DNA of 64,000 nt from Arthrobacter gandavensis. Its GTDB lineage: Bacteria > Actinomycetota > Actinomycetes > Actinomycetales > Micrococcaceae. The stretch lies in NCBI RefSeq assembly GCF_015355785.1, contig NZ_JADKYW010000006.1:640936-704935 (forward strand), in the 5' to 3' direction. Below, in pieces: positions 27,846 to 35,364 of the stretch. Below the pieces are notes generated by a model. That model was not told the origin of the DNA. It worked only from the letters and a program-made list of their open reading frames with translations, and did not search any database. A program made the translations under genes and the position numbers. The first letter of the stretch is position 1. Each line of letters starts with the position of its first letter.

Positions 27846-28940
27846 ATGGCTCTGCGAGGCAAGACCCTGCCCAAACCCTCCCTGGCGGCTGTATCCAACC
27901 GGCTCACCGGAATGCTGCGGTACACCCGGTTCCAGCTGGCCGTTAAGGCGGCCGTAGCAGTCGGCATCGCCTGGAGCCTGGCCCCACTGGTGCCCGGGGT
28001 CGCCGCTGAGTATCCCTACTACGCCCCCCTTGGCGCGCTGGTCAGCATGTACCCCACGGTGGCCGGCACGGCGCGGGCCGGAATACAGACCCTGATCGGT
28101 CTCGTCAGCGGAATCGGCCTGGCCCTGATCGCCCTCTTCTTCGGCGGGCCCACGGTGTGGACCATCTCCCTGATTGTTGGCCTTGGCGTGCTCCTCGCCG
28201 GCATCCCCCGGCTCGGCGCAGGACGGGACTACCTGCCGGTCGCCGCTCTCTTTGTGCTGGTCCTGGGCGGAGACAACGCGGACGGTTACTCCTACGGCTA
28301 CGCCGTGCAGATGCTCGTGGGGGTGCTGGTGGGACTGACCGTCAACGCAGTGCTGTATCCGCCGCTGCACCTCAACGGAGCCGTGGACGGGCTGGCCTCG
28401 CTTCGGCTGACCCTCGCCCGTCAGCTGCGGGAGATGGGCATGGCAGTTGGCGAGTCCTGGCCCCCGGAACACGAAGACTGGTCCAATCGCCGGACTGAGC
28501 TCATCTCCTTCAGCCGCGAAGTCCGCGAAGCGGTGCAGCTGGCCGATTCAAGCCGTCACGGCAACCTGCGGCGGCGGCGCCACCAGCGTGATCTCAATGC
28601 CGACTTCCGTGCACTGCGCGCCATGGAACGTGTCACGCTCTATGTGGAGGACATGACGGAGGTCCTCGCCACCGCGATCTGGAGCTCACCGGAGGAGACA
28701 CCGGTTCCGGAAGCGGTTGCCGATGCACTTGAACGCGCCATGCTGGCCTCCGCAGAGGCCGTAGAAACCTGGGATGCGGATACCGAGGAATACACCGAGG
28801 CCGTCAACGCCGTCCAGGAGCTGGTTACCACTATGAACGGCCAGGCATCGCCGGATTCACCTATTGATGCCACGGCGTCGCTGGCGATGAGCCTTCGGCG
28901 GATTATGCGCACCATCCGCACCGAGGAAGACCAGCCCTAG
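27846..28940 (+). CDS. FUSC-family (aromatic acid exporter-like) membrane protein
   Basis: A 364-residue protein. The N-terminal half has about six closely packed hydrophobic segments (e.g. LIGLVSGIGLALIALFF, TISLIVGLGVLLAGIP, MLVGVLVGLTVNAVLYP). The C-terminal ~190 residues are a charged helical cytoplasmic domain (RRRRHQRDLNADFRALRAM). This matches the FUSC/ArAE family, which exports aromatic or other organic acids. The substrate is not deducible. It is convergent with the App1 gene, the stops nearly touching (overlap of 4 bp). Confidence 0.85.
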   Translation: MALRGKTLPKPSLAAVSNRLTGMLRYTRFQLAVKAAVAVGIAWSLAPLVPGVAAEYPYYAPLGALVSMYPTVAGTARAGIQTLIGLVSGIGLALIALFFGGPTVWTISLIVGLGVLLAGIPRLGAGRDYLPVAALFVLVLGGDNADGYSYGYAVQMLVGVLVGLTVNAVLYPPLHLNGAVDGLASLRLTLARQLREMGMAVGESWPPEHEDWSNRRTELISFSREVREAVQLADSSRHGNLRRRRHQRDLNADFRALRAMERVTLYVEDMTEVLATAIWSSPEETPVPEAVADALERAMLASAEAVETWDADTEEYTEAVNAVQELVTTMNGQASPDSPIDATASLAMSLRRIMRTIRTEEDQP

Positions 28941-30025
28941 CCGGCGTCGGGCAGCAGCCCCTGTTCCATCAGCTGGCGGGACATGCCCGCGCCGTCCGGA
29001 GCGTAGATCCATGGGATATCCCGGGGAGGTGCCCCCGGGCCGGAGGACCGTCCGCCGGCCAGGACGGCCTCGCTCGGGGAAAGCTGCCGGATGGCCACGG
29101 CCCGGACATTCTGCGGATGGGTTCGGCTGAACTCCGCGTAGATCGCCTCGTCGTGCTGGCCGTTATCTCCGATGAGCAACCAGCTGATGTCAGGGAATTC
29201 CCTGGCCAGGCGCTCAAGCTGGGTGCGCTTATGCTCCGGCCCGCTGCGGAACCAGCGGTCACGGGTGGGACCCCAGTCAGTGAGCAGCAGCGGTCCGGCC
29301 GGGTACAGGTTGCGGGTGATGAAGCGTGTCAGGGTCGCAGCAACGTTCCATGCCCCTGTGGAGAGGTAGAAGACCGGCCCGCCTTCGTTCTCCCGCGTCA
29401 GCCGGTCCATCAGCACTGCCATGCCCGGAGTTGGAGTCCTGGCATGCTCGTCAAGCACAAAGGTGTTCCATGCTGCCAGCAGGGGACGCGGCAGTGCCGT
29501 GACCATGATCGTGTCGTCAATATCGGATATGACACCGGTCTTGGCCGCTGGATCCACGATGTACACCGGCGAAGCAACCGGCACGGCGTCGGGCTCTGCC
29601 TCCGGACGCAGCGTGATGCTCTGCCAGCCCGGAGCAAGGGATGCAGGCAGCACCGTGTCGATGACTCCTCCGCGGTCCGCGGTGACCAGGTGTTTTTCCT
29701 CGCCGATCCCGACGCAGACCACGGCGTCGTTGACCGGCGGGCTGATGAAGTTGCGCCAGCCGCGCACCCCGTCCCGCAGTGCCTGGGCGGAACCGGTGCG
29801 GGCCGAGAGCTTGCCTGGCTTGGCCAGCACCACTCGTCCCAGCACCCGCACCCAGGACGTCGAGCCGTAACCCGTGAAGGACAGGACCGTCTGCACTCCC
29901 CCGCGTTTGCGGGCAGCGTTCATCCGGGTGGAGTGGATCCGGTCCTCGAGCCGGGCACCAATGTGCATTGCCTGGTCCTTGGTGCGTTTGACGGCGGGCA
30001 GTCCGGGTACAGAAGTTGAAGGCAT
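28937..30025 (-). CDS. App1-type phosphatase (DUF2183, HAD-like catalytic motif)
   Basis: A 362-residue protein of the phosphatidate phosphatase App1 family. The HAD-type nucleophile motif DIDDTIMVT lies near residue 167. Downstream motifs are GPVFYLSTGAWNV and LLIGDNGQHDEAIYAEF, which supply the Thr/Ser, Lys and acidic metal-binding residues. The N-terminal ~150 residues are the beta-rich part common in the bacterial members. It probably dephosphorylates a lipid or small phosphate ester in the cytoplasm. ATG 30025 gives MPSTSVPGLPAVKRT. Confidence 0.88.
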   Translation of the reverse strand: MPSTSVPGLPAVKRTKDQAMHIGARLEDRIHSTRMNAARKRGGVQTVLSFTGYGSTSWVRVLGRVVLAKPGKLSARTGSAQALRDGVRGWRNFISPPVNDAVVCVGIGEEKHLVTADRGGVIDTVLPASLAPGWQSITLRPEAEPDAVPVASPVYIVDPAAKTGVISDIDDTIMVTALPRPLLAAWNTFVLDEHARTPTPGMAVLMDRLTRENEGGPVFYLSTGAWNVAATLTRFITRNLYPAGPLLLTDWGPTRDRWFRSGPEHKRTQLERLAREFPDISWLLIGDNGQHDEAIYAEFSRTHPQNVRAVAIRQLSPSEAVLAGGRSSGPGAPPRDIPWIYAPDGAGMSRQLMEQGLLPDAG

Positions 30026-30160
30026 GCCCCCAGTCTCGCAGACAGTCAGTGCACTTTATATCCGGCCTTGGCCGGGGATGACGCAAAAGGACGGCCCCGG
30101 TCCTGAACTGCTCCCCGAAAGTTGGACTGAGAAATCAGTTCACTCTCGGGGAGCAGTTCT

Positions 30161-30649
30161 ATGCACAGCAGCAGTTCATTGTCGGAAGAGCAGCGTGAGG
30201 CAGCGGTAGCCTTATTTGAGCTGGGTTGGGGGTACAAGTCGGTAGCCATGAAGCTTGGCGTGAGCAAGAAGGCTGCAAACGGGTTATACGACCGCTGGAG
30301 AGTGCGCGGAGGGACAACACTATTGGCCAAGCCAACCAAGCGTAAGTTTTCGTTTGAGTTCAAGCTCATGGTTGTTCAGCGCTTTCTTGCAGGAGAAACG
30401 AAGGTCGCCTTGGCTCAGGAGTTCCAGCTGTCCTCACCCAATCTCATCAAGGCGTGGGTCAGTAAGTACCGCAGCGAAGGCGAAGAGGGCTTGCGTCCTA
30501 AACCGAAGGGCCGTCCGAAAGCGCTGACCGAAGCTCCTGCGCGGCCGGTGTCGGAGCTTGAACGGTTGCGTAGGGAGAACGAGCGGCTGCGGGCAGAAGT
30601 AGCCTTCCTGGGAAAAGTTCAGGCCTTGAGGGGAAAGGAACGGCGCTAA
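30161..30649 (+). CDS. IS3-family transposase, OrfA
   Basis: A 162-residue DNA-binding part of the transposase. It has two helix-turn-helix units (LGWGYKSVAMKLGVSKKAAN, then FLAGETKVALAQEFQLSS), as in the IS150 group, and a leucine-zipper-like helix (ELERLRRENERLRAEVAFL) for dimerisation. GGGGAG lies 7 nt before ATG 30161. OrfB is read in the -1 frame; a slip at AAAAG (30613-30617) would fuse both. Confidence 0.93.
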   Translation: MHSSSSLSEEQREAAVALFELGWGYKSVAMKLGVSKKAANGLYDRWRVRGGTTLLAKPTKRKFSFEFKLMVVQRFLAGETKVALAQEFQLSSPNLIKAWVSKYRSEGEEGLRPKPKGRPKALTEAPARPVSELERLRRENERLRAEVAFLGKVQALRGKERR

Positions 30650-31500
30650 AAGTCCGCGCTGTCATCGCCCTCAAGGCCGAGCACCGTCTGGACTTGCTCC
30701 TTGACGTGGCCGGCTTGGCTCGGTCAACGTTTTTCTACCACCAAGCCCGCTTACAGAACCCGGACCCACAAGCTGAGCTCAAAGCCGCAGTCCGGGAAAT
30801 CTTCGAGAAGAACCATGCCCGGTACGGTCACCGCCGCATCCACACGGTACTGGTCAAGCAGGGTTGGACCGTGGCGAAAAAGACCGTCTTGAAGCTGATG
30901 CGCTCTCTTCGGCTGGTCTGTAAAGTCCGGCGCAGGAAACGCTACGCCTCTTACCGCGGCGAGCAAGGTGTAGTGGCGCCGAACCTGTTGAACCGGGAAT
31001 TCGAAGCTGCTGCACCAAACCAGAAATGGGTTACGGACGTGACTGAGTTCAGTGTCGGTGACCGCAAGCTCTATCTTTCACCGGTGATGGATCTCTACGA
31101 CCGGCAGGTAGTGTCTTTTTCGGTCGGGGACTCCCCGAACCTGGAGCTCACGAATTCGTGCCTGCGCGATGCCCTGGCCAGCCTAAGGTCTGGTGAAGCG
31201 CCGATGGTTCATTCGGATCAGGGCTTCCAGTATCAGCACCGGTCCTGGCGTGCTCTGCTCAATGATGCCGGCGCAGTCCAGTCAATGTCGCGCAAAGGTA
31301 ACTGCTACGACAACGCGGTGATGGAGAACTTCTTCGGTCATCTGAAGGAAGAGCTGTTCCACCGGGTCCGGTTCCTGAACACCGATGCCCTGGCAGCGCA
31401 GCTCCGCGAGTACATCGGCTGGTACAACAATGAACGCATCTCGACAAAGCTCGAGGGCCTGAGCCCGGTGCAATACCGTGCTCAGGCCCTCGCGGCCTAG
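30616..31500 (+). CDS. IS3-family transposase, OrfB (DDE integrase domain, made by -1 frameshift)
   Basis: The frame is open from the presumed slip site; the first internal start codon is TTG 30694. It has the HTH_21-like region (ARYGHRRIHTVLVKQGW) and an rve integrase core with D-D-E residues in WVTDVTEF, MVHSDQGFQY and NAVMENFFGHLKEEL. The end YNNERISTKLEGLSPVQYR is typical. All catalytic residues are present. Expression as an OrfAB fusion by -1 frameshifting is the family rule. Confidence 0.93.
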   Translation, partial: SSGLEGKGTALKVRAVIALKAEHRLDLLLDVAGLARSTFFYHQARLQNPDPQAELKAAVREIFEKNHARYGHRRIHTVLVKQGWTVAKKTVLKLMRSLRLVCKVRRRKRYASYRGEQGVVAPNLLNREFEAAAPNQKWVTDVTEFSVGDRKLYLSPVMDLYDRQVVSFSVGDSPNLELTNSCLRDALASLRSGEAPMVHSDQGFQYQHRSWRALLNDAGAVQSMSRKGNCYDNAVMENFFGHLKEELFHRVRFLNTDALAAQLREYIGWYNNERISTKLEGLSPVQYRAQALAA

Positions 31501-31541
31501 GATCTTATTTGGCCAGTCCAACTTTCGGGGAGCAGTTCATC

Positions 31542-31556
31542 CCGGAGCCGTCCTTT
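31542..31556 (-). terminator. Right half of an intrinsic terminator split by the IS
   Basis: The arm CCGGAGCCGTCCTTT (31542-31556) pairs with AAAGGACGGCCCCGG (30086-30100) on the other side of the IS; removing the IS and one TCC restores a 14-bp stem with one mismatch, a 4-nt loop and a TTTT run for the minus strand. It was probably the terminator of the desaturase gene ending at 31586. Confidence 0.75.
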
Positions 31557-31585
31557 GTTGCCTGTCTCTTCCGGCAGACGTTTGC

Positions 31586-32656
31586 CTAGCGGTACTGGGA
31601 CCGCACCGGGCAGTCGAACGGATCGCGGGCGGAGAGGCCCACGCGGTTCAGGTAGCGGACCACGATGGCGTAGGACTGCGTGAGCGTTGCCTCCGTGTAC
31701 GGAATCTTGTGCTTGGCGCAGTGCTCTTTCACGATTTCCGAAGCGCGGGCCAGGTGCGGGCGCGGCATGCTCGGGAACAGATGGTGCTCAACCTGGTAGT
31801 TCAGTCCGCCCATGAACGTGTTCATGCCGCGGCCGGTGATGTTGCGCGAGGTCAGGACCTGGCGGCTGAGGAAATCGACCTTGGAGTCACGCGGGATCAG
31901 CGGCATGCCCTTGTGGTTCGGCGCGAAGGACGCGCCCATGTAGACACCGAAAACGCCGAGCTGGACGCCCAGGAAGGCAAATGCCATGCCCACTGGCAGG
32001 AAGAAGAAGACCGCAGCCACGTAGAGGCCCAGGCGCAGGAAGACCATGGTGATTTCCGTGTAGCGTCCCTTGACCTTGTTCCTGGAGAACAGGTGCCGGA
32101 TGGACGTGGCGTGCAGGTTGATGCCTTCAAGCAGCAGCAGCGGGAAGAACAGCCAGCCCTGGCGGCGGGTCAGCCAGGCCATCAAACCCTTCCGGGTCTC
32201 GGCCTGCTCAACCTGGAACGAGATGGCGTCCATCTCGATGTCCGGGTCCTTACCCACGGTGTTGGGGTTGGCATGGTGCCGGGTGTGCTTGTTCATCCAC
32301 CACTGGTAGCTGATGCCCACGACGGCGTTGGCGAGGAATCGTCCGGCGCGGTCGTTCGCGGGGCCGGATTCGAAGACCTGGCGGTGGGAGGCTTCATGGG
32401 AAATAAAGGCAAGCTGCGTGAACAGGATGCCCAGGGCTGCCGCAATCAGCAGCTGGAACCAGCTCTCCCCGATCAGGAAGAAGCCGGTGCCGGCAGCGAT
32501 GAGGCCGGCACAGAGGAACACGAAGGTCGTGATGTAGAAGGCACGGCGCCGCTTGAGCAGGCCTTCGTCGCGGATAATCTTCAGCAGCGCTGAGTAGCTG
32601 CTGGCGACAGCGTTCTCGCGGTTCCTGGTAGTACGTGGTTGTGCAGCAATGCTCAT
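31586..32656 (-). CDS. Membrane fatty-acid desaturase
   Basis: A 356-residue desaturase with the three histidine boxes of the membrane di-iron family: HEASHRQ, HTRHHANP and QVEHHLFPSMPRPHL. Hydrophobic segments lie between them (FLCAGLIAAGTGFFLIG, VAAVFFFLPVGMAFAFLG). It introduces double bonds into acyl chains of membrane lipids or acyl-CoA, often in response to cold. ATG 32656 (MSIAAQPR) is chosen; upstream in-frame sequence is not family-like. Its terminator is interrupted by the IS3 element. Confidence 0.93.
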   Translation of the reverse strand: MSIAAQPRTTRNRENAVASSYSALLKIIRDEGLLKRRRAFYITTFVFLCAGLIAAGTGFFLIGESWFQLLIAAALGILFTQLAFISHEASHRQVFESGPANDRAGRFLANAVVGISYQWWMNKHTRHHANPNTVGKDPDIEMDAISFQVEQAETRKGLMAWLTRRQGWLFFPLLLLEGINLHATSIRHLFSRNKVKGRYTEITMVFLRLGLYVAAVFFFLPVGMAFAFLGVQLGVFGVYMGASFAPNHKGMPLIPRDSKVDFLSRQVLTSRNITGRGMNTFMGGLNYQVEHHLFPSMPRPHLARASEIVKEHCAKHKIPYTEATLTQSYAIVVRYLNRVGLSARDPFDCPVRSQYR

Positions 32657-32882
32657 AAGCGCCTCTGAAGTCTCTTCGACTTCCCAGCCGCGAAGTAGAG
32701 CAAATGCCCTATGGATGTGGCAAGCGTAACCCGGAATACTGGTAGTTCGCTGTGACCGCTGCTTAACAATCAGCTTCCGGCCTTTGCCGGACCGTTCGGG
32801 CGCGCACCGTTGACCGCGGACTGACCAGGCGGCAAGCATGGCTTCCACGCACCGCCGCGCCAGTCACAAACCGGGAGCTGCA

Positions 32883-33221
32883 ATGATCCGAGTCCTTTCC
32901 ATTGACGGCGGCGGAATCCGCGGAATCCGCGGAATCCTCCTTGAATCCAACGCGGTCTCGCAGCTGGCTCACCCCGCCCAGCTCACTGCCATGGAACCGG
33001 TCATCGAGTCCCTGTACGGAGCACCCGGCCGCCTCACCCGGAACCTGCTGGGCCTTGCCCTGGGCGAGCGATACGTTCGTCTGCATACTCCGCTGCTTCC
33101 CGGCGTCGGCCACGCACTGGATGATGCCGGCCCCGCGAACATCGCCGGCCTGCTCCGAACCGCCAAGGCACTCGCGGCGACTGGCCGGCTTCGGAGCCTC
33201 GCGGAGCAGCTGGGCGGCTGA
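32883..33221 (+). pseudogene. Patatin-like phospholipase remnant with internal deletion
   Basis: The 112-residue frame begins with the patatin N-terminus, RVLSIDGGGIRGI, the oxyanion-hole glycine loop. It then passes directly into a C-terminal tail (VIESLYGAPGRLTRNLLGLA, then RYVRLHTPLLPG). The GxSxG serine and the DGG/A aspartate motif, normally 40 to 200 residues downstream, are absent, and the length is a third of usual (~300 aa). Three tandem copies of GCGGAATCC (32911-32937) sit at the glycine loop, near the presumed junction. The reading frame is intact but the lipase should be dead. Confidence 0.75.
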
Positions 33222-33226
33222 ACCGT

Positions 33227-33257
33227 TTGACATTGACGCTGCGTCAACCCCTAGCGT
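33227..33257 (+). promoter_or_regulatory. MerR-type promoter with operator inside a 19-bp spacer
   Basis: The -35 TTGACA (33227-33232) and a -10-like TAGCGT (33252-33257) are 19 bp apart. The perfect palindrome TTGACGCTGCGTCAA (33233-33247) lies between them. This is the classical geometry of MerR/TipA-regulated promoters. The ATG at 33264 lies 7 bp after the -10, so the mRNA is probably leaderless. Confidence 0.75.
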
Positions 33258-33263
33258 TGCAGC

Positions 33264-34049
33264 ATGAGCACGAACAACCGGGAACCGGCACGTGAGTTCA
33301 GCGTCCAGGACGTGGCGCGCCAGGCCGGCATCACCAGCCGGACCCTTCGCCACTATGACGCGATTGGCCTCCTGCCCCCTGCGCGGACCGGCAGCAACGG
33401 CCACCGCTACTACGGACGGGATTCGTTGGTACGGCTGCAGCGCATCCTGCTGCTGCGCGAACTCGGTCTGGGACTGCCCGGGATCGCGGGCATCCTGGAG
33501 CGCCGCGAAGACCCCGCTGAGGAGCTGCGGAACCACCTGTCGTGGCTGGAAAAGGAACAGGACCGGCTGCTGCGGCAGGCCGCGTCGGTCCGGAGAACCA
33601 TCGCAGCACTGGAGAAAGGACTGCAGATCATGCCCGAGGAAACCTTCGACGGATTCGACCACACCCGGTACAGGGACGAGGTTGAAAGCAGATGGGGGAG
33701 CCAGGCTTACGCGCGCTCCGACGAATGGTGGAGGAACATGGACGACGGCGAGCGCACAGCCTGGCAGGAGCAAACCCAGGAGCTGGGACGCGCTTGGTCA
33801 GAGGCCGCTGAACAGGGAGCTGATCCCGCCGGCCCCGTGGCACACGGACTCGCGGAACGGCATATCGCGTGGCTGAAGAGCGTCCCGGGAGCTCCCACGG
33901 GTGCGGGCGAGCTGGATGGCTACGTCCGTTCCCTGGCGGAAATGTATGTGGCTGATCCGCGGTTCGCCGCGAACTACGGCGGGGCCGGTGGCGCGGCTTT
34001 CGTCCGGTCTGCCCTCCTTGCCTATTTGGGCAGCGAACCTCAGCCCTAA
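33264..34049 (+). CDS. MerR-family regulator with TipAS-like effector domain
   Basis: A 261-residue regulator. The N-terminal MerR winged helix is seen in FSVQDVARQAGITSRTLRHY and NGHRYYGRDSLVRLQRILLL. A coiled helix follows (LEKEQDRLLRQAASVRRT). The C-terminal ~140 residues start EETFDGFDHTRYRDEVESRW, the TipAS domain that binds drug-like ligands covalently or tightly in Streptomyces TipA. The promoter with its internal palindrome (33233-33247) implies autoregulation. No separate transporter is in the same transcript. Confidence 0.93.
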   Translation: MSTNNREPAREFSVQDVARQAGITSRTLRHYDAIGLLPPARTGSNGHRYYGRDSLVRLQRILLLRELGLGLPGIAGILERREDPAEELRNHLSWLEKEQDRLLRQAASVRRTIAALEKGLQIMPEETFDGFDHTRYRDEVESRWGSQAYARSDEWWRNMDDGERTAWQEQTQELGRAWSEAAEQGADPAGPVAHGLAERHIAWLKSVPGAPTGAGELDGYVRSLAEMYVADPRFAANYGGAGGAAFVRSALLAYLGSEPQP

Positions 34050-34077
34050 ACGCGCTGCCCGCCGCTAGGATCCAGGC

Positions 34078-35364
34078 ATGGAAGATACAGATTCCTCCCC
34101 CGACCTCCTGCGTTCCCGCCCGGACGGCACGGTGCTGGACCTGGCCGCCGTCACCGCCGCCGAACCGTGGCGGAACCCGGATGTCTACTGGGCGTCGCTG
34201 ACCCGCGCGGTCGAGGAGATCCCAGCGCCGGCCGCGGTGCTGGAGCTCGATGCCCTCCGGTGGAATACCCGTGACCTGCTGCGCCGCGCCGGCGGTGTGC
34301 CCCTGCGGATCGCCAGCAAGTCCCTGCGGGTGCGCGGGGTACTGGAGTCGCTGCAGCAGGTGCCGGGAATTTCCGGAATCCTCGCCTTCACCCTCGAGGA
34401 AGCGCTGTGGCTCGCCAGGGACTTCGACGACGTGGTGGTGGGTTACCCGACGGCGGACCGGCAGGCACTGCGCCGCCTTGCCGGGGACGAACTGCTGGCC
34501 TCCCGGGTCACGCTGATGGTCGACGGCGAGGAGCAGCTGGACCTGATCGATGCTGTCCTGCCGCCGGGCAGCCGCTGCACGCTGCGGATCTGCCTGGACG
34601 CCGATGCGTCCTGGCGGTCACGGATGCTGGGGTTCATTGGTACCCGCCGCTCTCCCCTGCATACGCCTGCGCAGGCTGCAGTGCTTGGCAGCACGGTCGT
34701 TGCCCGTCCCGGCTTCCAGCTGGTGGGCCTGATGATGTATGAAGCCCAGGTGGCCGGCGTCGGGAATGCAGTTCCGGGCGCAGCGGTCCGCAACCGTCTG
34801 ATGCGCCTGGTCCAGGGCCGGTCGATGGCAGAACTCACCGCCAGGCGCGCCCGGATCGTGCAGGCACTGGGCGAGCTGGCTGACCTTGAGTTCGTCAACG
34901 GCGGAGGCACGGGTTCAGTTGAAGCCACTGCAGCGGATGCGTCGGTCACTGAGATCACGGCCGGATCGGGGGTCTTCGCCGGGCACCTGTTCGGCACCTA
35001 CCGTTCCTTCACTCCGGCGCCGGCAGCCGCAGTCGCGCTGGATGTGGTTCGCCGGCCGGACCCTGGGTTCGCCACGGTGCTGGGCGGAGGGTGGATCGCC
35101 TCCGGCCCTCCCGGTCCCAGCCGTGTCCCTCAGGTGGCGTGGCCCCGGGGCCTGCGCCTGCTGCCGCGGGAGGGGGCAGGCGAGGTACAGACGCCGCTGG
35201 CGGGACCGGCAGCGGCCGGTCTCCGGCCAGGGGACCGGATCTGGCTGCGGCACGCGAAGTCCGGAGAACTGTCCGAACGGGTGAATGAGTTCCACATCGT
35301 TAAGAACGGGCAGGTGGCAGCCGTCCTGCCCACCTACCGCGGCGAAGGCAAGGCATTCCTGTGA
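34078..35364 (+). CDS. PLP-dependent amino-acid deaminase/aldolase-like protein (alanine-racemase N-terminal fold)
   Basis: A 428-residue protein of fold-type III PLP enzymes, the D-threonine-aldolase/D-serine-dehydratase-like group. The PLP lysine is in PLRIASKSLRVRG, the TIM-barrel continues through FQLVGLMMYEAQVAG, and GGGTGSVEATA is the phosphate-binding loop. The C-terminal domain resembles metal-dependent D-amino-acid enzymes (RIWLRHAKSGELSERVNEF). It probably cleaves or deaminates a D-amino acid or hydroxy-amino acid. The stop overlaps the next gene by 4 nt (GTGA). Confidence 0.85.
   Translation: MEDTDSSPDLLRSRPDGTVLDLAAVTAAEPWRNPDVYWASLTRAVEEIPAPAAVLELDALRWNTRDLLRRAGGVPLRIASKSLRVRGVLESLQQVPGISGILAFTLEEALWLARDFDDVVVGYPTADRQALRRLAGDELLASRVTLMVDGEEQLDLIDAVLPPGSRCTLRICLDADASWRSRMLGFIGTRRSPLHTPAQAAVLGSTVVARPGFQLVGLMMYEAQVAGVGNAVPGAAVRNRLMRLVQGRSMAELTARRARIVQALGELADLEFVNGGGTGSVEATAADASVTEITAGSGVFAGHLFGTYRSFTPAPAAAVALDVVRRPDPGFATVLGGGWIASGPPGPSRVPQVAWPRGLRLLPREGAGEVQTPLAGPAAAGLRPGDRIWLRHAKSGELSERVNEFHIVKNGQVAAVLPTYRGEGKAFL

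Larger units (their letters stand above)
30104..31539 (+). mobile_element. IS3-family insertion sequence, IS150-like, complete
   Basis: A 1436-bp element with perfect 25-bp terminal inverted repeats (30104-30128 and 31515-31539; outer end TGAACTGCTCCCCGAAAGTT). It has a 3-bp target duplication TCC (30101-30103 and 31540-31542) and two overlapping transposase frames. Both frames are intact, so it may be active. The target was the loop of an intrinsic terminator. Its left end carries a second inverted copy of the outer repeat (30146-30159) covering the orfA ribosome-binding site. Confidence 0.95.
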
